A stretch of 64,000 bases of DNA, taken from the NCBI RefSeq assembly GCF_900094575.1, contig NZ_FMAE01000001.1:682001-746000 (forward strand). The letters are read 5' to 3'. Below the pieces are notes generated by a model that was given only the letters and a program-made list of their open reading frames with translations, was not told where the DNA came from and did not search any database. How positions within the stretch are numbered: position 1 is the first letter of the stretch; each line of letters opens with the position of its first letter. The stretch comes from Bradyrhizobium yuanmingense. Lineage in GTDB: Bacteria > Pseudomonadota > Alphaproteobacteria > Rhizobiales > Xanthobacteraceae. This document shows, one piece after another, positions 29,852 to 37,453 of this stretch. A program made the translations under genes and the position numbers.

Positions 29852-30294
29852 GCGCTTCCCTTGCGATCGATGCGATCACCGATGCCGACGTCGAGGGCGT
29901 GGTCGCGCTGTGGCAGCGCTGCGGCCTGACGCGCCCCTGGAACGACCCGCATGCCGACATCGCACTAGCGCGGCGGCGCGACAATTCCACCGTGCTGGTC
30001 GGCCGCGACAATGGCGCGATCGTCGCCACCGTGATGGTCGGCCATGACGGCCATCGCGGCTGGGTCTATTACGTCGCCGTCGATCCCAGCTGTCAGAAGC
30101 ACGGCTTCGGCCGCATCATCATGGCGGCGGCCGAGGACTGGCTGCGAAGCGCCGGGATTTTGAAGCTGCAGCTCCTGGTCCGTCGCGAGAACGCGCAGGC
30201 CAACGCGTTCTATGGCTCGCTCGGCTTCGAGCTGTCGACATCCCTGATGTTCCAGAAGTGGCTCGACGGCCGTGCGACCACGCCAAGCAATTGA
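29848..30294 (+). CDS. GNAT N-acetyltransferase (YpeA-like), 148 aa
   Basis: The acetyl-CoA site motif is VYYVAVDPSCQKHGFGRIIM, followed by AQANAFYGSLGFE, as in YpeA-type GNAT enzymes. The GTG start at 29848 overlaps the stop of the dehydrogenase, indicating translational coupling. The acetyl acceptor is not known. Confidence 0.9.
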   Translation: MSASLAIDAITDADVEGVVALWQRCGLTRPWNDPHADIALARRRDNSTVLVGRDNGAIVATVMVGHDGHRGWVYYVAVDPSCQKHGFGRIIMAAAEDWLRSAGILKLQLLVRRENAQANAFYGSLGFELSTSLMFQKWLDGRATTPSN

Positions 30295-30303
30295 GATCGA
30301 GGC

Positions 30304-30885
30304 ATGACCCTTTCCGACCGCGTCCGCATCAAGGACGTCCGCGTGCTCTCGGACGGTTGGACCACGCTGAAGACCACGACCTTCGAATACCGGCGCGCAA
30401 GTGGCGAGTGGCAGACCCAGCATCGCGAGACCTATGAGCGCGACAACGCTGCCGCCGTGCTGCCATATAATCTCGCGCGACGGACCGTGATCCTGGTGCG
30501 CCAGTTCCGCCTTCCGGCCTTCATCCGCGGTTACGACGACCTCTTGATCGAGGCCGCCGCCGGCGTGCTCGACAACGCCGAGCCCGAGGAGCGCATCCGC
30601 GCCGAGGCGGAGGAAGAGACCGGCTATCGCCTGCACCATGTCCACAAGGTGTTCGAGGCCTTCATGAGCCCCGGCGCCATCACCGAGAAGCTGCATTTCT
30701 TCGTCGCCGAATACGAGCCCGAGATGCGGGTGAGCGACGGCGGCGGCCTGGAGCACGAGGGCGAGGACATCGAGGTGCTGGAGCTGTCCATCGACGAGGC
30801 CCTGGCGATGATCGCCGACGGCCGCATCATCGACGCCAAGGCGATCATGCTGCTGCAGTATGTGGCGCTGCATGTGTTCAGGTGA
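30304..30885 (+). CDS. Nudix hydrolase, ADP-ribose or GDP-mannose pyrophosphatase type, 193 aa
   Basis: The Nudix box GVLDNAEPEERIRAEAEEET (about 92-111, then GY) has the usual Glu ligands, but Ala replaces the first Arg of REUXEE. The upstream VILVRQFRLPAF and downstream FMSPGAITEKLHFFVAEY resemble NudK and ADPRase proteins. It hydrolyses a nucleoside diphosphate sugar. It begins 9 bases after the acetyltransferase, so 28424-30885 is likely one operon. Confidence 0.88.
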   Translation: MTLSDRVRIKDVRVLSDGWTTLKTTTFEYRRASGEWQTQHRETYERDNAAAVLPYNLARRTVILVRQFRLPAFIRGYDDLLIEAAAGVLDNAEPEERIRAEAEEETGYRLHHVHKVFEAFMSPGAITEKLHFFVAEYEPEMRVSDGGGLEHEGEDIEVLELSIDEALAMIADGRIIDAKAIMLLQYVALHVFR

Positions 30886-30902
30886 CCTTGCGGCTGTTCT
30901 TC

Positions 30903-31046
30903 CTTCTCCCCTTGTGGGAGAAGGTGGCGCGAAGCGCCGGATGAGGGGTTCTCTCCACTTGTGAGATCGTTCGTGAGGATGGATACCCCTCACCCGTCTC
31001 GCCGCTATGCGGCGATCCACCCTCTCCCACAAGGGGAGAGGGGAGG
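30903..31046. repeat. intergenic palindromic element, CTCTCCC family, copy 1
   Basis: Outer arms TTCTCCCCTTGTGGGAGAA and CCTCTCCCACAAGGGGAGAG pair in inverted orientation. Inner parts (GCGCGAAGCGCC, CTCACCCGTCTCGCCG) form further stems. The element fills most of the gap 30886-31161. Related elements lie at 41671-41812 and 45682-45704. Confidence 0.75.
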
Positions 31047-31161
31047 AGCGCAGCTCGCTCTATCAAGCCTGCAATTCAGACCTGCGCCGCCGCTCCCCCC
31101 CGGTTGAGCAACCGCAAAACTATCTCTAGTCTGTCGTCAACCAACAACCAGGAGACGCGCC

Positions 31162-32091
31162 ATGTCCGCTCCGCGCGACGATGAATTCGGCTTTGCGCCC
31201 GACTACGATTCCCCCGTCCCCTACATGCAGCGCACCCGGGATTATTACGCGGCGATCGGCTACACCACGCCGTACCGCTGGGCGCATTACACCGAGGCGC
31301 CGTTCCAGCCGCTGAAGAAGCCGTTGTCGCAATCGCGCGTCACCATCATCACCACCGCGGCGCCCTACGATCCGGCCAAGGGCGACCAGGGGCCGGGCGC
31401 GGCGTATAATGGCAGCGCGAAGTTTTATCAGGTCTATGACGGCGACACGTCGAAAAAGCACGATCTGCGCATCTCGCACATCGGCTACGACCGTAAGCAC
31501 ACCTCAGCCACCGACAGCGGCACTTGGTTTCCGCTGCCGCAGCTGTTGAAGGCGAGCGCCGCCGGCCGCATCGGCGAAGTGAGCCAGCGCTTCTTCGGCG
31601 CGCCGACCAACCGCAGCCATCGCGTGACGCTCGACACCGACGCGCCGGAGATCCTGGCGCGCTGCCTCGCGGACAAGGTCGACGTCGCGGTGCTGGTGCC
31701 AAACTGCCCGGTCTGCCACCAGACCACGGCGCTGGTGGCGCGGCACCTGGAGCGCAACGGCATTGCCACCGTGGTCATGGGCTGCGCCAAGGACATCGTC
31801 GAGCACGCGGCCGTGCCGCGCTTCCTGTTCTCCGACTTCCCGCTCGGCAATTCCGCCGGCAAGCCGCACGACATCGCGTCGCAGGCCCAGACGCTCGAGC
31901 TGGCACTCCGACTGCTGGAGACCGCGAGCGGTCCCCAGACCACGATGCAATCGCCGCTGCGCTGGAACGAGGACGCCTCCTGGAAGCTCGACTACAACAA
32001 CGTTGCGCAGCTCTCGCCTGAAGAGCTGGCGCGGCGCCGCGCCGAATTCGACAAGCAGAAGGAGATCGCGCGCGGCAACCGCGCCGCCTGA
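31162..32091 (+). CDS. glycine/sarcosine/betaine reductase component B-like (GrdB/PrdB) CxxC protein, 309 aa
   Basis: The C-terminal half has VLVPNCPVCHQTTALVARHL followed by GIATVVMGCAKD, the arrangement of GrdB/PrdB proteins. A CPVC pair stands where those enzymes carry selenocysteine. The N terminus (RDYYAAIGYTTPYRWAHYTE) is typical of aerobic proteobacterial members annotated as reductase-like. The true substrate is not known; there is no GrdA or Prd partner here. A CaiB-type CoA transferase follows 32 bases downstream and may act in the same pathway. Confidence 0.75.
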   Translation: MSAPRDDEFGFAPDYDSPVPYMQRTRDYYAAIGYTTPYRWAHYTEAPFQPLKKPLSQSRVTIITTAAPYDPAKGDQGPGAAYNGSAKFYQVYDGDTSKKHDLRISHIGYDRKHTSATDSGTWFPLPQLLKASAAGRIGEVSQRFFGAPTNRSHRVTLDTDAPEILARCLADKVDVAVLVPNCPVCHQTTALVARHLERNGIATVVMGCAKDIVEHAAVPRFLFSDFPLGNSAGKPHDIASQAQTLELALRLLETASGPQTTMQSPLRWNEDASWKLDYNNVAQLSPEELARRRAEFDKQKEIARGNRAA

Positions 32092-32123
32092 CGTCCTCCA
32101 ACCACAAGCCGAGGGAGAGCGAG

Positions 32124-33317
32124 GTGACGCGACCGTTCGAGGGCGTGAAGATCCTGGATTTCACGCAAGTGCTGGCCGGCCCCTACGCGAGCTACCAGCT
32201 CGCACTGCTAGGCGCCGACGTCATCAAGGTCGAGCGGCGCGAGGGCGAGGACATGCGCCGCACGCCGCTCAGCCGCGAATGGGCCGAGCGCGCTCTGGCG
32301 CCGGCATTCCAAGCGGTCAACGGCAACAAGCGCAGCCTGACGCTCGATCTGCAGAAGCCGGAGGCGATCGCGATCGTGAAGAAGCTCGCAGGCCGCGTCG
32401 ACGTGGTCATGGAGAATTTCCGCCCCGGCGTGATGGACAAGCTCGGCATCGGCTATGAGGCGCTGTCCGCGATCAACCCAAAGCTGATCTATTGCGCGGT
32501 GTCGGGTTTCGGCCAGACCGGGCCGGATCGCCTGCGGCCCGGCTATGACGGCAAGATGCAGGCGCTGTCGGGGATCATGGCGATCACCGGCCACCCCGAG
32601 ACGGGGCCGACGCGCGCGGGCTTTGCCGTGTGCGACGTGCTCTCGGGCGCCACCGCTGCGTTCGGCGTGTCCAGCGCGCTGTACCAGCGCGACCGCACCG
32701 GCAAGGGGCAGCTGATCGACGTCTCCATGCTGGAGGCGACGCTGGCGTTTCTCTCGGGCCAGATCGCCGACTGGTCGGTCGCCGGACATCGACAGCAGCT
32801 ATCGGGCAATCAGGCGGTGAGCCGCCGGACCACGGCGAATTTGTTCAAGTGCGGCGACGGCCATATCCTACTCGCCGTCAACAACGAGAAGCAGTACCGC
32901 GCGCTGATGGCTGCGCTCGGCCGCGAGGATACGCTGTCAGATCCGCGCTTTGCCGACTGGTTCTCGCGCAACGAGAACGAGGGCGCGCTGCGCGCCATCA
33001 TCGAGCAGGCGCTGGCAAAACGGCCGGCACGCGAATGGGAGACAATTCTTGAGGACGCCGGCGCGCCCTGCGCCAGCATCTGGAAGGTCGAGGAGGTCAT
33101 CGACCATCCCCAAATCAAGGCGCGCGGCGCGATCCAGGAGCTGGACACGGAATACGGCCGCCTGCGCTTTGCCGGCAGCGGCTTCAAGCTGGCCCATGGC
33201 GGCGGCAGGCTGGATCGCATGGCGCCGGAGCTGGGCGCGGATACGGACGCGGTGCTGGGCGAGCTGGGATTCGATGCGGGAGAGATCGCGGGGCTGAGAG
33301 CGCGGGAGATTGTGTGA
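32124..33317 (+). CDS. CaiB/BaiF family CoA transferase, 397 aa
   Basis: Class III CoA-transferase signatures include ILDFTQVLAGPYASYQLALL, GADVIKVERREGEDMRR and NGNKRSLTLDLQ. The aspartate nucleophile lies in GYDGKMQALSG, and GKGQLIDVSMLEA follows. The start is GTG 32124 with GAGGGAGAG upstream. It probably forms an operon with the GrdB-like gene. The acyl substrate cannot be predicted. Confidence 0.92.
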   Translation: MTRPFEGVKILDFTQVLAGPYASYQLALLGADVIKVERREGEDMRRTPLSREWAERALAPAFQAVNGNKRSLTLDLQKPEAIAIVKKLAGRVDVVMENFRPGVMDKLGIGYEALSAINPKLIYCAVSGFGQTGPDRLRPGYDGKMQALSGIMAITGHPETGPTRAGFAVCDVLSGATAAFGVSSALYQRDRTGKGQLIDVSMLEATLAFLSGQIADWSVAGHRQQLSGNQAVSRRTTANLFKCGDGHILLAVNNEKQYRALMAALGREDTLSDPRFADWFSRNENEGALRAIIEQALAKRPAREWETILEDAGAPCASIWKVEEVIDHPQIKARGAIQELDTEYGRLRFAGSGFKLAHGGGRLDRMAPELGADTDAVLGELGFDAGEIAGLRAREIV

Positions 33318-33339
33318 CGGCAGCGCCTCACACTCAGTC

Positions 33340-33493
33340 GTCGTCCCGGGGCGCGCGTAGCGCGAACCCGGGACCCATAACCACAGGATCGCGTTTGACG
33401 AAGACTCGTGGTGAACAGTTTGCGCCATAACCTCATCCTGTGGCTATGGGTCCCGGATCGGCGCGCGCTTTGGGCGCGCTTGTCCGGGACGAC
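33340..33493. repeat. long intergenic inverted repeat, CCCGGGACCCATA family
   Basis: GTCGTCCCGG...CCGGGACGAC form the outer arms. Inner arms CCCGGGACCCATA / TATGGGTCCCGG and CACAGGAT / ATCCTGTGG pair too, giving a hairpin of over 150 bases between two convergent genes. Confidence 0.8.
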
Positions 33494-33518
33494 AGCGGAG
33501 TGAGTGGCGGCACCGCAC

Positions 33519-34283
33519 CTAGAACAACGACCCCTGCCCGTCATCTGATGACGCTGCCGCAGTCTTCCGCACCGCCTTCTTCGGCTTCGCCGCCTCGGCC
33601 TCAGCCTCGATCTCATCCGCGCTGATCGGCAGCACGAGCTGCTCGTCATCATTGGCGACGCGGTTGACGCGGGTGGAGACCGGGTGCCAGGCGAATTCGC
33701 CGGCGCGCGGGGGCCTCATCAAGGGCAGGATCGCGTCGATCTCGTCGCCCTTGCTGTCGAGCCAGCGCTCGAAGTCGTGCGGGCTGATGGTGACGGGCAC
33801 GCGGTCATGCAGCGCGGCGAGATCCTCGCCCGCCGCGGCGGTGACGATCGCGACCGTGTCGAGTTCCTCGCCGTTCGGACCGACCCAGGTCTCGAACACA
33901 GCGGCAAAGCCGAGCGGCTCACCGTCGGCACGGTGGATGAAAAAGGGCTGCTTGCGGCCGGTTTGCGTCTTCCACTCGTAATAACCATCGGCCGGAATCA
34001 GGCCGCGCCGGCGGCGAATCGCGTTCTTGAACGCAGGCTTCTCCAGCACCGTCTCGGAACGGGCGTTGATCAGGAGCGTGAACCCGCGGGGGTCCTTGAC
34101 CCAGCCGGGCAGAAGACCCCAGCGCATCAGGCGGAAATGGCGCGCGCCGTTCTCGAGCAGCACCACCGGAATCGGTTGCGTCGGGGCGACATTGTACCGG
34201 GGCGGGAAATTCGGCTGCTCGACATAGCCGAACAGTTGCCGCAAAGCCGCGGGGGCCGAAGTTATGACGAAGCGTCCACACAT
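33519..34283 (-). CDS. yedK: SRAP-domain protein (YedK/HMCES-like), 254 aa
   Basis: It starts MCGRFVIT, so Cys2 becomes the N-terminal nucleophile that cross-links to abasic sites in single-stranded DNA. Other active-site parts are present: LINARSETV (Asn), DGYYEWK (Glu) and LHDRVPVTI (His). It protects abasic sites at replication forks, and this is established for the family. The C-terminal 50 residues are acidic and then Lys/Ala-rich (AEAEAAKPKKAVRKT), an extension compared with E. coli YedK. Confidence 0.93.
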   Translation of the reverse strand: MCGRFVITSAPAALRQLFGYVEQPNFPPRYNVAPTQPIPVVLLENGARHFRLMRWGLLPGWVKDPRGFTLLINARSETVLEKPAFKNAIRRRRGLIPADGYYEWKTQTGRKQPFFIHRADGEPLGFAAVFETWVGPNGEELDTVAIVTAAAGEDLAALHDRVPVTISPHDFERWLDSKGDEIDAILPLMRPPRAGEFAWHPVSTRVNRVANDDEQLVLPISADEIEAEAEAAKPKKAVRKTAAASSDDGQGSLF

Positions 34284-34346
34284 CCTTGGAGGCCTATATA
34301 GGGTCCGTTCAGGTCCTTTTAACCCCGAACGTTAACACTGCGGCAG

Positions 34347-34859
34347 ATGAGCTCAACGGCCTCCCAACCCGCGCGGACGCATGTACAGACGGGCCCTGAG
34401 GCGACCGCCTGGGCCGAACGGCTGCGCGTGGCCAACATCAATCCGCGGACCGGGCTTGCCACCGACTATCTCAACCATTTCAATGAAGCCGTGATGCTGC
34501 TCGAAATGGTGCCGGATATGCCGGAATGCGCCGAAGACTTCCTGACCTGGACGCCGCTGTCTTATGCCGAGCATTTCACGGCGTCGAATTTCAAGGCGCG
34601 GGATTTGGCGATCGAAGCCTATGAGAAAGCCGATCCCAACGTGCGTGCCCAGTTCGACCACTTGACGGATACCATGACCTCGATCCTGACCGCGGTCGGC
34701 TCGGCCATGCGCGAGGTCGAGAAGGACACGACGCGGGTCCGCCTCGCCGAGCAGGCCACGCTTTGGGTCAAGCCCCTGATCGCAGCCTGCGGCGGCATCA
34801 TCAATGGCGGGGCGGAAGCCGACGTCGACACCATCATGGCGACTCATCCGGATAGGTGA
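34347..34859 (+). CDS. conserved hypothetical protein, 170 aa
   Basis: It is soluble and largely helical, with NPRTGLATDYLNHFNEAVM, MVPDMPECAEDFLTW and SYAEHFTASNFKARD. No catalytic motif is recognised. The Nudix gene that follows overlaps its stop (GTGA), so the two are co-translated. Confidence 0.7.
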   Translation: MSSTASQPARTHVQTGPEATAWAERLRVANINPRTGLATDYLNHFNEAVMLLEMVPDMPECAEDFLTWTPLSYAEHFTASNFKARDLAIEAYEKADPNVRAQFDHLTDTMTSILTAVGSAMREVEKDTTRVRLAEQATLWVKPLIAACGGIINGGAEADVDTIMATHPDR

Positions 34860-35299
34860 CGCGATTGGCCGCAATCGTCCATCCTGCCCATCCCCAGCTT
34901 GCGGTCAGCGCGGCGATCTTCCGCGACGGCAAGGTGCTACTGGTCCGCCGCGCCCGCTCGCCGGCCAAGGGCTTCTATTCGCTGCCGGGTGGCCGGGTCG
35001 AGTTCGGCGAATCGCTGCATCAGGCCCTGAGCCGCGAGGTCGACGAGGAAACCGGCCTTTGCATCGAGATCATTGGCCTCGCCGGCTGGCGCGAGGTGCT
35101 GCCGGCCGCGGCCGGCGCCGGCCATTACCTGATCATGTCCTTTGCCGCGCGCTGGACGGCCCGGGAGCCGGCGCTGAACGACGAGCTCGACGATCACCGC
35201 TGGATCGCCCCTGGCGCCCTGGCAAGCCTCGGCGACCTCAAGCTGACCGGGGGGCTGGAGGAGGTCATCCTGTCCGCTCACCGGCTGCTTGGAGCCTGA
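34856..35299 (+). CDS. Nudix hydrolase (MutT-like), 147 aa
   Basis: The Nudix box is complete: GGRVEFGESLHQALSREVDE followed by ETGL (about 44-67). The LLVRRARSPAKGFYSLPGG part resembles NTP pyrophosphohydrolases of the NUDT1/phosphohydrolase group. The start is GTG 34856, overlapping the previous stop. The substrate is not known. Confidence 0.88.
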   Translation: MTRLAAIVHPAHPQLAVSAAIFRDGKVLLVRRARSPAKGFYSLPGGRVEFGESLHQALSREVDEETGLCIEIIGLAGWREVLPAAAGAGHYLIMSFAARWTAREPALNDELDDHRWIAPGALASLGDLKLTGGLEEVILSAHRLLGA

Positions 35300-35344
35300 C
35301 CGCCCGCCTTGCGCCAGCCGTCCCGAGGGGGCATACAGCCGCCG

Positions 35345-35722
35345 ATGTCGTCGCGATTTCTGGCCATTTTTGTCCTGATTCTCGCCTGCGCCTCCGTGCC
35401 TGCGAGGGCCCAGGACGTGGCGGCGCCGTTTGACGGCGAACTGCAGCGGCTGGCCGAGATCCTCGGCGGCCTGCACTATCTGCGCGGCATCTGCGGGGCC
35501 AACGAGGGTAACAAATGGCGCAACGAGATGCAGGCGCTGATCGATGCCGAGACCCCCTCCGGCGAGCGCCGCACCCGCATGATCGCCGGCTTCAACCGCG
35601 GCTATAACGGTTTTCAGCAGACCTATCGCAGCTGCACGCCGGCCGCGATGGTGGCGATCCGCCGCTACATCGAGGAAGGCTCGAAGATCTCGCGCGATCT
35701 CACGGCGCGCTACGCGAACTAG
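35345..35722 (+). CDS. TIGR02301-like secreted protein, 125 aa
   Basis: A signal peptide is visible (MSSRFLAIFVLILACASVPA, cleaved after ARA). The mature part has LAEILGGLHYLRGICG, NKWRNEMQALIDAE and FNRGYNGFQQTYRSC, with two conserved cysteines probably paired. I associate this layout with alphaproteobacterial TIGR02301 proteins of unknown function. ATG 35345 directly precedes the signal peptide. Confidence 0.7.
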   Translation: MSSRFLAIFVLILACASVPARAQDVAAPFDGELQRLAEILGGLHYLRGICGANEGNKWRNEMQALIDAETPSGERRTRMIAGFNRGYNGFQQTYRSCTPAAMVAIRRYIEEGSKISRDLTARYAN

Positions 35723-35729
35723 CTACCCC

Positions 35730-35829
35730 GTCATTCCGGGGCTCGCGCGCGAGAGCCCGGAATCCATTCATCCACCGTCTCTGATGCCCGATGGATTCCG
35801 GGCTCGCGCGAGGCGCGCCCCGGAATGAC
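35730..35829. repeat. intergenic inverted repeat, GTCATTCCGGG family
   Basis: The outer arms GTCATTCCGGGGC and GCCCCGGAATGAC are inverted copies. Inner arms AGCCCGGAATCCAT / ATGGATTCCGGGCT pair as well, making a 100-base hairpin just after the stop at 35722. The rest of the gap to 35988 is AT-richer and probably holds the next promoter. Confidence 0.85.
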
Positions 35830-35987
35830 GGCGCGGTCGACGCATGTGCGGGCCTGGAACCCTGTCATCGACTTTGTTCACCGCCGTTAACCGTTCTTAA
35901 AGATGTGGCCTAGCGGTCGTTAACGCCCGTGCTACACCTCTCGCACAGCGCATCGCCGTGGATCGCGCCCCAGCCTGACCGAGTTTC

Positions 35988-36254
35988 ATGAGCCAGCCGA
36001 TTTCCTACGCCCCCGCCCGCGCGCCGCTGCCCGATCACGAGCAGAAACAGGCCGCACTGAGCTATCTCAACGAGGCCTGGGCCGAGGCGCGTCATGACGG
36101 CGTCGACGGCGACTGCCTGGCGCAGGCGAGCCTGTTCGCGGCCCTCGCCGAGCTCGTCGGCACCTATGGCGAGGACGCAGTGGCAAAGTTCGTCGAGGGC
36201 TTTCCCGGCCGCATTCGCAACGGCGAATTCTCGGTCGGCATCTGCAGGCAGTAA
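35988..36254 (+). CDS. small conserved orphan protein, 88 aa
   Basis: It starts MSQPISYAPARAPLPDHEQK and ends RIRNGEFSVGICRQ, with a helical acidic middle (EAWAEARHDGVDGDCLAQA). No membrane segment or motif with a known role is seen. A GC hairpin follows 17 bases after the stop. Confidence 0.6.
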   Translation: MSQPISYAPARAPLPDHEQKQAALSYLNEAWAEARHDGVDGDCLAQASLFAALAELVGTYGEDAVAKFVEGFPGRIRNGEFSVGICRQ

Positions 36255-36270
36255 GCCGTCCTGAAAATGA

Positions 36271-36289
36271 CCCCGCCACGCGGGCGGGG
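36271..36289. terminator. GC-rich hairpin after the orphan gene
   Basis: The stem CCCCGCC / GGCGGGG with a short loop lies 17 bases after the stop at 36254. There is no T-run, so it may be a weak terminator or an mRNA 3' stabiliser. Confidence 0.45.
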
Positions 36290-36426
36290 CCAGTTGACGG
36301 ATGAATGACTTGGCGAAAGGCGTCGCGAAGTCTGCCGCTCTTATCGCACGGAAGCCGTTGCCGGCGGACAAGCATTAGTCTCGCGATGACCGGGAGATGT
36401 TCCCGACAGACCCGGGAACGCGCGCC

Positions 36427-37296
36427 TCAGTCCGTCTCGATCGGCAGCGCCGGATCCCTCGCCCATTCGCCGATCGAAGCGTCGTAGAGCGTCAGCTTGT
36501 CGTAGCCGAGCTGCGTCAGCAGCAGGAGGTCGATCGTCGCCGAGATGCCGCCGCCGCAATAAAGAATCACGTTCTTTTCGCGCGTGACGCCCTGGGCGGC
36601 GAACTTCGCTTGCGCATCCGCAAGATCCGCCAGCGTCTTGTCGGCATTCACGAGTGTGGCTGCGGGAACGTTGACGCTGCCGGGAACGCGGCCCGGCCGG
36701 CCATAGCGGCTCGGCTCGAGGCCGCGGTGAAACTGCGGCCCGAGCGCGTTGACGATGATGGTTGCGGGATCGCCGATCTTCGCCAGCACGGCTTCCTTGT
36801 CGACGAAGCAGCCTGGGCGCGGCGCCGCCTTGAAGGCCGTCACCGGATAGCCTTTCGGTGCGCCCGTCTCGGTCGGCCGTCCCTCCTGCTGCCATTTGTC
36901 GAAGCCGCCGTCGAGCACGTGGGCATCGACGCCGAGCGCGCGCAGCATCCACCAGAACCGTGTTGCCCACATCATCGTCCCGATGCTGTAGAGCACGATT
37001 GTTTTGCCCGCATCGAGGCCGTGGCGGCCGAAGGCGGCCTCCAGCTGGGCGACATCGGGCATCATGAAGAAGTGTTGCGACGAGGCGTCAGAAAACTCGC
37101 CTTGCAGGTCGAGGAAATCGGCGCCGGGGATATGGCCGGCGGCGAACGTCTTGTCACCGGGCACCGCGCGATACGGCACGTCGCTGCCCGGCGGGACTGG
37201 TTCGTTGTACGTCGTGCAGTCGTAGAGGCGAAGTTTGGGATCGCCGAGCATGGCAGCGAGTTGCTCGGTGGTGATGAGGGCGGTTGGCTGTGACAT
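36427..37296 (-). CDS. sseA: 3-mercaptopyruvate/thiosulfate sulfurtransferase (two-rhodanese), 289 aa
   Basis: Two rhodanese folds (about 5-135 and 165-285). The first is inactive (SIGTMMWATR). The second has the persulfide Cys in YCGGGISATID, close to the CG(S/G)GxTA loop of mercaptopyruvate sulfurtransferases. The family transfers sulfur to cyanide or thiols. It sits between intergenic repeats, with no operon partner. Exact donor preference cannot be read from the loop. Confidence 0.88.
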   Translation of the reverse strand: MSQPTALITTEQLAAMLGDPKLRLYDCTTYNEPVPPGSDVPYRAVPGDKTFAAGHIPGADFLDLQGEFSDASSQHFFMMPDVAQLEAAFGRHGLDAGKTIVLYSIGTMMWATRFWWMLRALGVDAHVLDGGFDKWQQEGRPTETGAPKGYPVTAFKAAPRPGCFVDKEAVLAKIGDPATIIVNALGPQFHRGLEPSRYGRPGRVPGSVNVPAATLVNADKTLADLADAQAKFAAQGVTREKNVILYCGGGISATIDLLLLTQLGYDKLTLYDASIGEWARDPALPIETD

Positions 37297-37340
37297 CCGA
37301 CTACACTCCCGTTCGAGAGGAAGTGTAGACCGCTCCTCTC

Positions 37341-37418
37341 GTCATTGCGAGCGCAGCGAAGCAATCCAGAGTCTTTCCGCGGCGACAGACTGGATTGCTT
37401 CGCTGCGCTCGCAATGAC
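37341..37418. repeat. intergenic inverted repeat, GTCATTGCGAGCG family
   Basis: A nearly perfect pair of arms GTCATTGCGAGCGCAGCGAA and TTCGCTGCGCTCGCAATGAC, extended inward by GCAATCCAG / CTGGATTGC, surrounds a short centre. It lies between dihydroorotase and sulfurtransferase genes. Confidence 0.9.
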
Positions 37419-37453
37419 GTGTGGGGAAGCAGTGTGCATCCCCACACGTCACC

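Noticed and set aside
30903..31046. Possible CRISPR-like repeats
   Set aside because: The repeats are inverted pairs, not regularly spaced direct repeats with spacers.
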